Below are positions 35,632-44,663 of a DNA stretch of 64,000 nt, piece by piece (positions within the stretch are counted from its first letter, which is position 1; every line of letters starts with the position of its first letter). The notes below the pieces were generated by a model that was given only the letters and a program-made list of their open reading frames with translations, had not been told where the DNA came from and searched no databases. Origin of the DNA: Kibdelosporangium persicum (lineage in GTDB: Bacteria > Actinomycetota > Actinomycetes > Mycobacteriales > Pseudonocardiaceae). The DNA lies in contig NZ_JAAATY010000012.1 in assembly GCF_013280595.1 (NCBI RefSeq), forward strand, positions 1 to 64,000. Reading direction: 5' to 3'. Made by a program: the position numbers and the translations under genes.

Positions 35632-38600
35632 TTAGTCGCGGGTGATGGTGAAGGGGGAGCCGGGCTCGACCACGATGTCGCCGGTGGCCGAGTTGGTGAT
35701 GGTCACGCCGGACAGGGTCGCGCTTCCCCGGGCGCTGCCCTGGGCCAGGATGCCCGCGCCGTTGTTGGACTTGTCGATCCGGACTCCGGTGATGGCCACG
35801 TTCGGCATGGTGCCACCGCCGCCCTTGAACTGGATGCCGTCATACGTCGAGTCGACGATGTCGGTGTCCCTGATGGTCACGCCGGTGATGTCACGGTTCT
35901 GGGCGAACAACGTGATCGCGCCGAACTTCTGCTGCTCACCCCAGAACACGCCGCCCGCCCGGTACAGACCGTTGTTGGCGATCAGCGTCTGCCCGCTGAA
36001 CGGCAGCGGGTCGTGGTCCGTCGCCAGCATGATGCCGGGGTAGTTCATCGTGTCGTAGATGAGGTTGTTCTCGATCTTGTTGTTGTAGCCGCCGTAGATC
36101 GCGGCACCGTTGGCACGCCACGGCAACTGGATCGTGTTGTTGACGAAGCTGTTGTCGTGCGCGATGTCGACGTTCGGGTCCTTGACGTACCTGTTGGCCC
36201 AGATCGCCAGCGAGTCGTCCCCCGTCGTGCGGAACGACGAGTCGAACACGCGGGAGTTGCGCGTGCCGTTGGTGAAGTTGATCCCGTCGGCGTAGGTGTT
36301 GCGGATTCGCATCCCGGTGAACTCCAGGCCGTCGGCCGGTCCCCACAACTCGGGGATGTTGTCGAAGTCCCGGCCGACCCAGACACCCACGTTCGCGTGC
36401 TCGATCCAGACGTTGCTGATCTTCGTACCGGTGCCGAAACGGCCGTTGAGCCCCACGCCGCCCTCGGCGCCGCCACCGCCGCGAATCCGGCCCGAGCCGA
36501 AGATCGCGATGTCCGAGATCCGCACGTTCTTGTCGATGTCGAAGCCGAAGTTGCCCTCGTGCGGGTGGTTGATGCCGCCCGCGTTCTGCGGTTCCGTCAA
36601 CGTGTACAGCTGCGAGTGCCACATGCCCGCACCGCGGATGGTCACGTTGCTGATCCCGACCTGGTTGTACTGCCCGCGGTTGAGCGGGTCGTCGGTGAGG
36701 ATCTTCTGTTCCTGCCGCCACTGTCCGGCCGGAATCCAGACGCAGCCGATCACGCCGTTCTGGTCGTCGGTCACCGCGCGCTGGATCGCCGCGGTGTCGT
36801 CGATGCCGTCGTTGGGCACCGCGCCGTACGACGTGATCGAGGTGCACCCGGCCGGCTGGGGCGCCGCCGGGGCGACCTGCTCCAGGTCGATCAGGTCGAT
36901 GATGTAGAACGCCGCGGTGTCACCGGCGTCGCGCTGGAGCTTGAACTTCGTGCCTGGCGGGTACGAAGTGGACAGCAGCGCGTGCGACTCGTCGAAGAGC
37001 CTGCGCGCATTGGCCTGTGGCGTGTTCGTCAGGCCCTCGGGGTCGTCGGTGGTTCCGTACAGCCAGCTGTGCTTGGACGACAGCGTCAGCTTCTGGGCGA
37101 AGGTCCCGTTGATGTACAGGCTGATCGTCGCGTCGATGCCGCCGCCGTTCGGCGCGTCCGGAATGGAATTGCGGACCACGATGGAGTTCGCCGCGTTGGT
37201 CGACGTGAACTCGACGAACTGACCGGTGTTGTTCAGCCGCACGGACTGCCTGCCGGACGACTCCGTGGCGAAGTTGGTGTGCCCGAACGTCCGCAACGGG
37301 TCCGTCTGCAGCAGAGTTCCTTGGTAGTTGGCGGCTTCCGCCTCGTACTCGACGTACGGCAGGGCCGCGCCGCGCCCGACGACGATCGACTTGGCCAGCG
37401 AGTTGTTCGTCTCGTTGGTCTCAGCGACAACGTTCGTCGCGTCGGCGGTCGCGGTGATCGTGGCACCGCCGTTCGTGGCAGTCCAGCTCCCGCTGACAGG
37501 CACGGTGACGGTCGCCCCAGCGGCGACCGACGACGTGTTCGTGTTCAACGTGGTGCCGCCGACCGTCAGACGCGTCACGGTGGTCGCACCGGACGCCGTG
37601 GTGCCGCGGTTGTTCACGGACACGCTGAACGTGACCGTCGCACCGACCGCCGGGTTCGGCGGGTTGGAGGTGATGCTGGTGATCTGGAGGTCAGGGCCAG
37701 GCGCTTGACCCACGACGAGCTGCGAAGACGCCGTCAGGCTGTTGTTGTCGTCGTTCTGTTCGGTAATTGCGTTGTTGGGATCAACAACCGACGTGACGTT
37801 GTAGCTGCCCATCGCACGTCGCCCCACGTCCACCGAGACCGTGGTCGACGCACCGGCGGCCAATCCATCGACAGGCGCACTACCTGCGACAACGCCGCCA
37901 AGACTGACGTTGACCGTGGTCGCGCCCGCGGCCGCGGGACCAATGTTCTGGACGGTCGCACGGACCGTGATCGCGTCGGTCTCCGTGGGCGACGCAGGTG
38001 TCCACGCCAACGCCGAGACGGTCAGGTCCGGGTTCGGCGCGGCCGTGCCCATCACCTGCAACTCGCCGACCTGGCCGCCGGGAGCACCGGTGTTGCCGGT
38101 GAACCGCAGCCGCAGGTCGGCCACGCGTGCCGTCACCGGGATGGTCACCGTGTTGCCTGACGCCGGGTCGAATCCATACGGCGCCAAGGCTTTCAGCGAC
38201 GTGAACGACGTGCCGGACTGATCGCGGCCGAGCACCTCGAGCGTCTGGGTTCGCGGTCCCCAGACCGGGTCGGGGTTGAGCTTGACCACGACCGAACTGA
38301 CGTCGGCGTTCGAGCCGAGCTTCACGGTCAGCACGCCGTCGTACCCGGCGGATTCCCAGTAGGTGCCGACGTTGTTGTCGTTGGCGTTGGCCGCGACGAA
38401 ACTGTGGACGTGCGAGTTCGCCTCGATCGGCTTGCCCACGGCCAGGTTGACCGCTCCCCCGCCAGGAGGCGGGTCCTCTTCGGTGCCGTAGATCTCGAAC
38501 TCCGACACCTGCGCGGCAGGCCATCCGGTGTTCGCGGTGATGTGCACGCGTACGTATCGCGCGCTCGTGGCACTGAAATCGATGGTCACCGCGTTGGCCG

Positions 38601-38991
38601 ACGACGGCGAGAACACGCGGTTCGCGGACGGTGACAACGCGGAGAACGTGGAGCCGTCAGTGCTGCCCTGCACGCTGAGGGTCTGCGTGCGGGCGCCCCA
38701 CGAGCCGGGCAGTTTCAGCACGACCTGGTCGACGCTGACGGAACCGCCGAGATCGATCTGCACCCATTGCGGGAGCGCGTTGTTGGCGCTTTCCCAGTAC
38801 GACTGGGCATTGCCGTCATTGACGTTGCCCGCCGGGAACCCGCCCTGGGTCCCGCTCGCGGTGACGGTCTTGCCGAGGGACAAGTTGGGGCCGCCGGCCG
38901 CCGAGGCCGGGCTCGGCACGATCCCCGCGGCGATCAGACCCGCCGCGAGGATGCCGCTGATGAGCCGCAAGCGACGCTGCTTACGTTCCAT
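35632..38991 (-). CDS. secreted multidomain GH87-like alpha-1,3-glucanase (mycodextranase)
   Basis: 1119 aa secreted enzyme with a signal peptide ending near SPASA-AGG. In order: F5/8C discoidin domain (~33-168), second discoidin-like domain (~180-314), two CARDB beta domains (~320-430 and 433-535), a CBM35/CBM6-like domain (~545-705, VEYEAEAANYQGTLLQ), and a right-handed beta-helix catalytic domain (~715-1119). The catalytic region matches GH87: ADGINFTNGTRNS followed by FRTTGDDSLAIW, giving the Asp and DD pair. Bacterial GH87 enzymes with discoidin/CBM modules degrade fungal cell-wall or dental alpha-1,3-glucan. Palindrome copy 3 follows the stop. Confidence 0.85.
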   Translation of the reverse strand: MERKQRRLRLISGILAAGLIAAGIVPSPASAAGGPNLSLGKTVTASGTQGGFPAGNVNDGNAQSYWESANNALPQWVQIDLGGSVSVDQVVLKLPGSWGARTQTLSVQGSTDGSTFSALSPSANRVFSPSSANAVTIDFSATSARYVRVHITANTGWPAAQVSEFEIYGTEEDPPPGGGAVNLAVGKPIEANSHVHSFVAANANDNNVGTYWESAGYDGVLTVKLGSNADVSSVVVKLNPDPVWGPRTQTLEVLGRDQSGTSFTSLKALAPYGFDPASGNTVTIPVTARVADLRLRFTGNTGAPGGQVGELQVMGTAAPNPDLTVSALAWTPASPTETDAITVRATVQNIGPAAAGATTVNVSLGGVVAGSAPVDGLAAGASTTVSVDVGRRAMGSYNVTSVVDPNNAITEQNDDNNSLTASSQLVVGQAPGPDLQITSITSNPPNPAVGATVTFSVSVNNRGTTASGATTVTRLTVGGTTLNTNTSSVAAGATVTVPVSGSWTATNGGATITATADATNVVAETNETNNSLAKSIVVGRGAALPYVEYEAEAANYQGTLLQTDPLRTFGHTNFATESSGRQSVRLNNTGQFVEFTSTNAANSIVVRNSIPDAPNGGGIDATISLYINGTFAQKLTLSSKHSWLYGTTDDPEGLTNTPQANARRLFDESHALLSTSYPPGTKFKLQRDAGDTAAFYIIDLIDLEQVAPAAPQPAGCTSITSYGAVPNDGIDDTAAIQRAVTDDQNGVIGCVWIPAGQWRQEQKILTDDPLNRGQYNQVGISNVTIRGAGMWHSQLYTLTEPQNAGGINHPHEGNFGFDIDKNVRISDIAIFGSGRIRGGGGAEGGVGLNGRFGTGTKISNVWIEHANVGVWVGRDFDNIPELWGPADGLEFTGMRIRNTYADGINFTNGTRNSRVFDSSFRTTGDDSLAIWANRYVKDPNVDIAHDNSFVNNTIQLPWRANGAAIYGGYNNKIENNLIYDTMNYPGIMLATDHDPLPFSGQTLIANNGLYRAGGVFWGEQQKFGAITLFAQNRDITGVTIRDTDIVDSTYDGIQFKGGGGTMPNVAITGVRIDKSNNGAGILAQGSARGSATLSGVTITNSATGDIVVEPGSPFTITRD

Positions 38992-39134
38992 GGTGTCCTC
39001 TGTTCTGGTGTGGCGAAGGGCAGGGGTGATCGGCAGACATCGAGGACACGCCTGCCGAAGGTTTGCACATGTTGGACGAGTTCTTGCAGGGTCAGCGTCA
39101 AAGTTTTCAGATGCTCGCCGGTTAAGTCAACGGT

Positions 39135-39779
39135 TCAGACGTGCCCGCGCAGCCGCGACCAGGCCAGCACCACGTGCACCCGGTCAGGAACGCCCAGCTT
39201 GCCGAGGATGTTCGAGACGTGCACTTTCACCGTGTACCTGCTGATATGCAGCCGCTCGGCGATCGCGTCGTTGGCCATGCCCTCGGCGATCAGCTCGCAG
39301 ACCTCACGTTCCCGGACCGACAGGCCGCGGATGGCCCGCACCAGCGCCTGGTCCTCCGGGGTGGGCATGGCGGGGCGGAAGGCGGCGATCATCCGGGCCG
39401 TGGCCTCCGGGGCGAGCACTGCCTGACCCGCGGCGACGATCCGGATGCCGTCCCGCAGCCGTTCGCTGGGCGCGTCCTTCAGCAGGAAGCCGCTGGCCCC
39501 GGCCTGCAGCGCGGCGTAGACGTAACTGTCCAGGTCGTACGTCGTCAGGATGAGCACCCGGGCGCGACCGGCGATCCGGCGGGTGGCCTCGATCCCGTCC
39601 AGCACGGGCATCCGGATGTCCATCAGCACCACGTCGGGCGCGTGCTGGTCCACCGCGGTCACGGCCTGCGCGCCGTTGGCCGCGACGCCGACCACGGACA
39701 AGTCGGGCGCCGCGTCGATGATCTTCACCAGGGCTTCCCGGAGGAGCTGTTCGTCGTCGCAGACCACTACGCGGAGCAC
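39135..39779 (-). CDS. NarL-family response regulator
   Basis: 214 aa: receiver with VVVCDDEQ, phospho-Asp in VVLMDIRMPVLDG and Lys in FLLKDAP. LuxR HTH: LSVREREVCELIAEGMAN, then SRYTVKVHVSNILGKLGV. GTG start, 13-bp overlap with the kinase gene upstream. Last gene of the 44.0-39.1 kb operon. Confidence 0.93.
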   Translation of the reverse strand: MLRVVVCDDEQLLREALVKIIDAAPDLSVVGVAANGAQAVTAVDQHAPDVVLMDIRMPVLDGIEATRRIAGRARVLILTTYDLDSYVYAALQAGASGFLLKDAPSERLRDGIRIVAAGQAVLAPEATARMIAAFRPAMPTPEDQALVRAIRGLSVREREVCELIAEGMANDAIAERLHISRYTVKVHVSNILGKLGVPDRVHVVLAWSRLRGHV

Positions 39780-40846
39780 TCGGCACTCCTCGTGGGCAGG
39801 ACGGCGCGTACCTCGAACCCGCCGTCGGGCCGCGGGCCCGCGGTGAGTGAGCCGCCGACGAGCGAGACACGCTCCCGCATGCCGATCAAGCCCATGCCCG
39901 TCCCCGGACCGGGTGTCCGCGTGGACCGGGCGTTGGTGACGCTCACCGACAAGTGGTCCGCGGTGAACGAGAGCGACACGGTGGTGGCCACCGGTCCGGC
40001 GTGTTTGATCACGTTCGTCAGCGACTCCTGGATCACGCGGTAGGCGGCGTGCGAGATGCTGGCGTCGACCGGTCCCTCGTTTCCTTCCCGTATCACGGTG
40101 ATCGGCGGACCGGGGACCGCCGAGACCAACGCCTCGATCTGGTCGAGCCCCGGCGGAACGATCAGCGGGTCGTGGTCGGCGGCGGACGCGCTCCTGCGCA
40201 GCACGCCGAGCAGGCGCCGCAATTCCGCGAGGGAGTTGCGGCCCGTCCGCGCGACTCGTTCCAGCGTCCTGCGGGTCTCGTCGGCCGATCCGGTCTCCGC
40301 GGCCGCGGTCGCGTCGAGCACCATCGTGGTCACTGAATGGTTCAGGATGTCGTGCAGTTCCCGTGCCAGCAGAGCACGTTCACGCTCGGCGGCACGCCGT
40401 TCGATCTCCGCTCGTGCCGCCTCCAGTTCCCGGATCCGGGTGCGTTGACGGGCACCGAGCCGTCCGCTCATCCAGAACCCGACGAACATCAGCGCCACCG
40501 ACGTGATGCCCACCATGGCGAACACCGTCGGCGAGCCGCCGCCGATGCTCAGCACCATGCCGCCCGCCAGCAGCGACAAGCCGATGGTGAGCCCGATGCG
40601 CTGCTGCAGCGGTTTGCCCCACGTGCCCAACGCGGAGGCCGCGACGAGGAACGCGACGAAGATCTCCGCGTCGGCCACGATCAGCACGGTCTCCAGCGCC
40701 ATCACGACGATCAGCACCGTCAACGGGAACCGGCGGCACCACACGATCGCGAAGGTCTGCCCGGTCGCCACGGCCAGGACGGTCCACACCGGACCGCGGT
40801 TGGGTCCGTCCAGGATGGACAGCCATGCGGCCATCAACGGCAGCAT
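39767..40846 (-). CDS. sensor histidine kinase
   Basis: About 359 aa. The N-terminus (MLPLMAAWLSIL onward) has four or five membrane helices with no separate sensor domain. HisKA_3 reads ALLARELHDILNHSVTTMVL; the ATPase region has QESLTNVIKHAG and GMGLIGMRERVSLVGG. The open frame continues upstream but overlaps the preceding gene; the ATG at 40846 is only 18 bp after that gene's stop. The lack of an extracellular sensor suggests that the co-encoded membrane/exported proteins, or membrane state, provide the signal. Confidence 0.87.
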   Translation of the reverse strand: MLPLMAAWLSILDGPNRGPVWTVLAVATGQTFAIVWCRRFPLTVLIVVMALETVLIVADAEIFVAFLVAASALGTWGKPLQQRIGLTIGLSLLAGGMVLSIGGGSPTVFAMVGITSVALMFVGFWMSGRLGARQRTRIRELEAARAEIERRAAERERALLARELHDILNHSVTTMVLDATAAAETGSADETRRTLERVARTGRNSLAELRRLLGVLRRSASAADHDPLIVPPGLDQIEALVSAVPGPPITVIREGNEGPVDASISHAAYRVIQESLTNVIKHAGPVATTVSLSFTADHLSVSVTNARSTRTPGPGTGMGLIGMRERVSLVGGSLTAGPRPDGGFEVRAVLPTRSAECSA

Positions 40847-40863
40847 GGCGGGCAGGGCGTCGC

Positions 40864-41427
40864 TCAGTCGTTCCAGCCCAGGACGGCCTTGCGCCGGACC
40901 CGGAGCCAGCCACGGCCCAGCACCACCAGCGCCACCGCCCACGGTGTCATGCCGACCGCCCAGCTCAGGCCCGCCGGTGGTCCCGGCATCGGCCCCGCCG
41001 TGATCGGCAACGTGGCCCGCGCCGTCCCGTCCGGGCCGTTCACCGCGAATTCGAAGTGCCACAGGCCCTCCTCGGGTAAGGCGACGACGTCCAGTCCCCA
41101 CGCGTGCCGCGCTCGCGGATGCCGCTGCAACCGCATGTCGGGGTCGCCGTCCAGGCCGACGATGCCCAGAGCCCGCGCTTCGCCCGACGGCGTGATCGCG
41201 CGGATGGTGCCCGTCCGCCCCTCGATCCCCCCGGTGGGCTCGAACGTGAAGTCTAGCGATCGCCCTGCTTTGACCGGCCAGTCGGTGAAGGAGGCGGTCA
41301 ACGTCCCGGTTCCCAGCGGTATCCGCTCACTGTGCACGATCGTGAGCGGCTCGGGCTGCGCGGAGGCGGCCGGCGCCGTCAGGACCACCAGGATCGCGAC
41401 ACAGATCGCGAGGCGCAGCCTTTTCAT
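40864..41427 (-). CDS. exported, membrane-anchored protein of unknown function
   Basis: 187 aa: signal peptide (LAICVAILVVLTAPAASA), a ~115-residue extracytoplasmic beta-rich domain (RSLDFTFEPTGGIEG; GLWHFEFAVNGPDGTA), and a C-terminal membrane helix (LSWAVGMTPWAVALVVLG) with a basic tail. Topology is like anchored CopC/YcnI-type metal-associated proteins, but I do not recognise the family. Its ATG overlaps the upstream gene's stop (ATGA). Confidence 0.7.
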   Translation of the reverse strand: MKRLRLAICVAILVVLTAPAASAQPEPLTIVHSERIPLGTGTLTASFTDWPVKAGRSLDFTFEPTGGIEGRTGTIRAITPSGEARALGIVGLDGDPDMRLQRHPRARHAWGLDVVALPEEGLWHFEFAVNGPDGTARATLPITAGPMPGPPAGLSWAVGMTPWAVALVVLGRGWLRVRRKAVLGWND

Positions 41428-42434
41428 GCCGTCACCGCCTGCCGTGCCGAGTGCCTCATCAGCGCGGCACTCTGCCAGCCGAACCGGCCCGCGACCGCCC
41501 CGAGGACCGTCGCGAGGACCGTGTTCACCAGGAAACCGCCTTCGGAACCCTCGATGATGAACACGGACAAGGCCGCGACGAACCCCACCGCGGCACCCAC
41601 CACGGCCATCGTGACGACCGGCGAGACGTCACGTCGCCGGGCGATCCGCACGACTCCCGCGGCGAGGAACGCGAGGACCGGGAAGAGCAGTGGCATCGCG
41701 AGGGCGACCATGGGGATGCCCAGGGCGTTGTCCCGGATCGGCTGGCCGATGCCCTCCGCGTACAACGAGGTCGCGACGGGCGGGAAGAAGTACGTGGCGG
41801 CGTGCACCGCGATGTACACCAGGCCGAGCGCGCCGACCCACCAGGCACTTCGCGTGATTCCCGCGATGACGCACAACGTCCACGCCGCCAGAGCGCCCGC
41901 GCCGAGCAGGTTCAGCCGGACGCCCATGACCGATCCGTCGAGCAGGATCGAACTGGAGGCGACGCTGAACGCTCCGGCGGCGGCCAGGCCCCACAGGCCG
42001 GACCTGGTCTCCCGCAGCGCGGCGAACGCCATGATCACCGCGATCGCCTGGACCTGCATGGCGATCTGCAGGCTCAGGTGCGACGGTGTGCTCTCCAGCA
42101 GGTCGAACCCGTAGATGGTGTGCCACCACAGGTCCACCATCCCGTAGGTCAGATGTCCCGCGGCGCCCAGACCGCCGACCAGGAACGCCATCGGGGCGTG
42201 GAAACCCAGCACTCGCACGCTGGATCCGGCGGGCTCACGACTGGTCAACACCACAACGAGGCTCGTCAGGCCGATCAACGCGGTGCCGAAGTAGAACATC
42301 AGATGTGGTGCGGTGAAGAACGTGTCGGGTCCGACGTCGACGTGCCATTGCCCGTCCCACGCCACCCCCAGCCACAGCGAGCAGAACCCGGCCAGCAGCA
42401 GCCACGCGCCGATCACTTGCCGCCTCGGTACCAT
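41424..42434 (-). CDS. polytopic membrane protein with conserved-looking histidines
   Basis: 336 aa, about nine transmembrane helices. Histidines sit at or near helix ends: WDGQWHVDVGPDTFFTAPHLMFYFG, LGFHAPMAF, DLWWHTIYGFDLL and STPSHLSL. The pattern suggests metal or heme ligation, but I cannot assign a characterised family. The ATG at 42434 is preferred, with AGGAG 6 nt upstream. It lies between a FixH/YtkA-type protein and an anchored exported protein in a six-gene operon ending in a kinase/regulator pair. Confidence 0.68.
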   Translation of the reverse strand: MVPRRQVIGAWLLLAGFCSLWLGVAWDGQWHVDVGPDTFFTAPHLMFYFGTALIGLTSLVVVLTSREPAGSSVRVLGFHAPMAFLVGGLGAAGHLTYGMVDLWWHTIYGFDLLESTPSHLSLQIAMQVQAIAVIMAFAALRETRSGLWGLAAAGAFSVASSSILLDGSVMGVRLNLLGAGALAAWTLCVIAGITRSAWWVGALGLVYIAVHAATYFFPPVATSLYAEGIGQPIRDNALGIPMVALAMPLLFPVLAFLAAGVVRIARRRDVSPVVTMAVVGAAVGFVAALSVFIIEGSEGGFLVNTVLATVLGAVAGRFGWQSAALMRHSARQAVTA

Positions 42435-42443
42435 TGCCATCTC

Positions 42444-42803
42444 CTATTTCACGGTTATCTCGAACTTCACGACGGTCTCGTCGGCGCGGACGGTCAGCTC
42501 CCACCGGCCCGTCATCGCGAACAGTTCGCCGGTCGCCCGGAAGACACCCGGCTTTTCCCGGGTGGCAACCACTTCCGGCGTCAGGTGACCCATCTGCGGC
42601 ATCGTGGCGTGCATCGCCACGGCCTTCACTTCCGGCGGGACTTCAACCTGCGCGGTGACGGTTCCCGTGCCGGGTCTGTCCACCTGCACGGTGATTCCTT
42701 CCCTGCTGAGGCGGACGGGTTCCGCTCCGGTCAACGCGGTCACCAGCACGACCACGGCGGCGACGACGGCCAGCGCGAGCACGAGGACGATCGGACGCTT
42801 CAC
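42444..42803 (-). CDS. FixH/YtkA-like membrane-anchored protein
   Basis: 119 aa: one N-terminal membrane anchor (PIVLVLALAVVAAVVVLVTAL), then an Ig-like domain of the YtkA/FixH type. MHATMPQMGHLTPEVVATREKPGVFRA is the hallmark 'M-P-x-M-x-H' metal-binding region; FixH/YtkA proteins are linked to copper and heme-copper oxidase assembly. GTG start overlapping the stop of the upstream gene (GTGA). Confidence 0.8.
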   Translation of the reverse strand: MKRPIVLVLALAVVAAVVVLVTALTGAEPVRLSREGITVQVDRPGTGTVTAQVEVPPEVKAVAMHATMPQMGHLTPEVVATREKPGVFRATGELFAMTGRWELTVRADETVVKFEITVK

Positions 42804-44023
42804 GACGTCACCTCGATCAGGTGCGGGGCCGTGGTGATCTGGAAGTCCCTGACGTACTGGACCCAGGCGAAGTAGCGGCCAGGCCGGGGAAAGCTGACCG
42901 TGAAGCGCAGTCCCGGGCCGTGCGTGGCGACGGTTCCGTCCGATGTGGACGACATCTGTTCGTGCCCGTGCCCGAGGTAGGTCCCGTCCTGGTCACGGAC
43001 GATCAGGTGCCCGGCCATCTCCAGCCACGACTGCAGGCCCGTGGTGCCGGTGTGCACCTCGATGGTCACCGGACGGCCGGCCGGAAAGGTCCAGGAAGCA
43101 GCGCGTTCCGGCACCTGCCGCGCGGGCCCGGAGACCTCGAAGGCCCCGGACACGAGCTGACCGCCCGCGTCGGTTCGCTCGAACTCCGCATGCGCCAGAT
43201 ACCGTCCCGCCCGGTCGGCGGTGAGCCGGGCCTCGACGCGGCCGGAATCGGTCCTCAGTGGATGGAGATGCTGGAAGAACTCGCCGTCCTGGCTCGTGAT
43301 CACCAGGTGGACGAGTGCGGCGTGGTGCACCGCGAGGTCGTCGACGGGTTGTCCGGTCGATCCGTCGGCCAGGTCGAACCGAACCGTGAACTCCTCCCCC
43401 GCGGCCGGTCTCGCCGGGGAGACCGTCAGAAACGCCTGCGCGTTGGGACGACCTGTGTCACGCACCTCGGTCACGAGCTGAGGGGAAACCACGGCGACCG
43501 TAGCCGCGACGACCATGGCGATGACACCGACGCCGCCCAGCGACAACGCGGTCCCCCGCCGGGATCTCGCACCGGCGACCATCGCTGCCGCGAGCATCAC
43601 TCCGGCGGCGCCGAAACCGCCGTACACCACCATTTCCCACGGCGCGGGCCGGGGCACTCGCACGGTGAACGGCAGGACCGAGACTTCGCTTGCCGCTGTC
43701 AGGCGGAGTTCGTGCGGCCCGACGTCCCGGACGTGCAGCACGAGGGGGTAAGTGCCGGGACGGTCGCGTCGCAGCTGAACCGTCCCGGCACTGTCATTCA
43801 CCGCGATGCCGACCGTCTGCTCACGAACCGGTTGGTACGCGACGAGATCGACGTACAACGGGCCAGGGACCGCGGGCGTGCGTCTGATCACGACGGTCAG
43901 CTCGGAGCCCGCGATCGTCTGGGCCAACTGGAGGTCCGCGTCCGCGCTGACCACGTGCGCCGACGCGGGCACCGCGGCCGCCATCAGCACTACTGAGACT
44001 CCAAGCACCAAACGGATGAGCAC
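42800..44023 (-). CDS. secreted/membrane protein with CopC-like and His-rich domains
   Basis: 407 aa. Signal peptide ending in ASAHVVSADA places a His at the mature N-terminus, as in CopC-type copper proteins. A first beta domain (~25-125) is followed by two membrane helices (~130-190). A C-terminal extracytoplasmic part contains DLAVHHAALVHLVITSQDGEFFQHLHP and YLGHGHEQM, rich in His and likely to bind metal. Closely related proteins are annotated as copper/heavy-metal-associated. First gene of the operon; GTG start with a weak ribosome-binding site. Confidence 0.72.
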   Translation of the reverse strand: MLIRLVLGVSVVLMAAAVPASAHVVSADADLQLAQTIAGSELTVVIRRTPAVPGPLYVDLVAYQPVREQTVGIAVNDSAGTVQLRRDRPGTYPLVLHVRDVGPHELRLTAASEVSVLPFTVRVPRPAPWEMVVYGGFGAAGVMLAAAMVAGARSRRGTALSLGGVGVIAMVVAATVAVVSPQLVTEVRDTGRPNAQAFLTVSPARPAAGEEFTVRFDLADGSTGQPVDDLAVHHAALVHLVITSQDGEFFQHLHPLRTDSGRVEARLTADRAGRYLAHAEFERTDAGGQLVSGAFEVSGPARQVPERAASWTFPAGRPVTIEVHTGTTGLQSWLEMAGHLIVRDQDGTYLGHGHEQMSSTSDGTVATHGPGLRFTVSFPRPGRYFAWVQYVRDFQITTAPHLIEVTS

Positions 44024-44094
44024 GATTCCGAGCGTAGGAACGTGTCACCGCCGGCACATACGGCTCGAGTAGCGACTTCACTAGTGCCGGGGAA

Positions 44095-44652
44095 CTACTT
44101 CCGGTCGAACCACGTCACGTACGTGCCGGTGTCGAAGGAGATGTGCTCGACCGGCGTGAACTGCGTGGGCTGGAAGTTCCCGCTGACCAGGGACACGCCG
44201 GCCCCGGCGATCACCGGGTAGCTCTTGATGACCAGCCGGTCGATCTCCGGCAGCAGGCACCCCGCCAGCTTTCCGCCGCCACACACCCAGATGTCCAGCC
44301 CGTCCCGCTGCTTCAACTCCTTGACCAGCGGCACCGGATCACGCACCACCGTCACCGCCGGATGGTGGGACTTCTCCAGCGTGGTCGACACGACGTACTG
44401 CTCCAGGTGCGCGAAGGGATTGGCGGGACCGGCCAGGTACGTGCTCAGGCCCATGAGGACCGCGTCGAAGTTCTTGTTCGGCACGTCCCCCAGGCCGATC
44501 TGATCGCGGAACTGGGTCGGTATCGTGTCCGGGAATCTCTCGGCCATCCATGCCGTGTAGGCGTCGTTCCCCGGGTAGAAGTCATATTCCCCGCCCGGGC
44601 CCGCGATGTACCCGTCCAGCGAGACGGCGGCGTAGTAGACAAGCTTTCGCAT
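44095..44652 (-). CDS. dihydrofolate-reductase-family (RibD C-terminal) protein, copy A
   Basis: 185 aa, RibD_C/DHFR-like NADPH-binding fold: MRKLVYYAAVSLDGYIAGPGGEYDF, AVLMGLSTYL, and DGLDIWVCGGGKLAGCLLPEIDRLVI. Not a true DHFR; substrates of these small reductases are mostly unknown. GGAG lies 6 nt before the ATG. Tandem paralogue of the gene 12 bp upstream, and probably co-transcribed with it under the divergent TetR regulator. Confidence 0.88.
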   Translation of the reverse strand: MRKLVYYAAVSLDGYIAGPGGEYDFYPGNDAYTAWMAERFPDTIPTQFRDQIGLGDVPNKNFDAVLMGLSTYLAGPANPFAHLEQYVVSTTLEKSHHPAVTVVRDPVPLVKELKQRDGLDIWVCGGGKLAGCLLPEIDRLVIKSYPVIAGAGVSLVSGNFQPTQFTPVEHISFDTGTYVTWFDRK

Positions 44653-44663
44653 GACGTTCTCCT

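Noticed and set aside
35581-38160. 859-codon open frame on the + strand opposite the GH87-like gene
   Set aside because: Its translation is Arg/Val/Asp/Gly-biased with no domain, while the minus strand encodes a coherent signal peptide and known modules. A typical high-GC antisense shadow.
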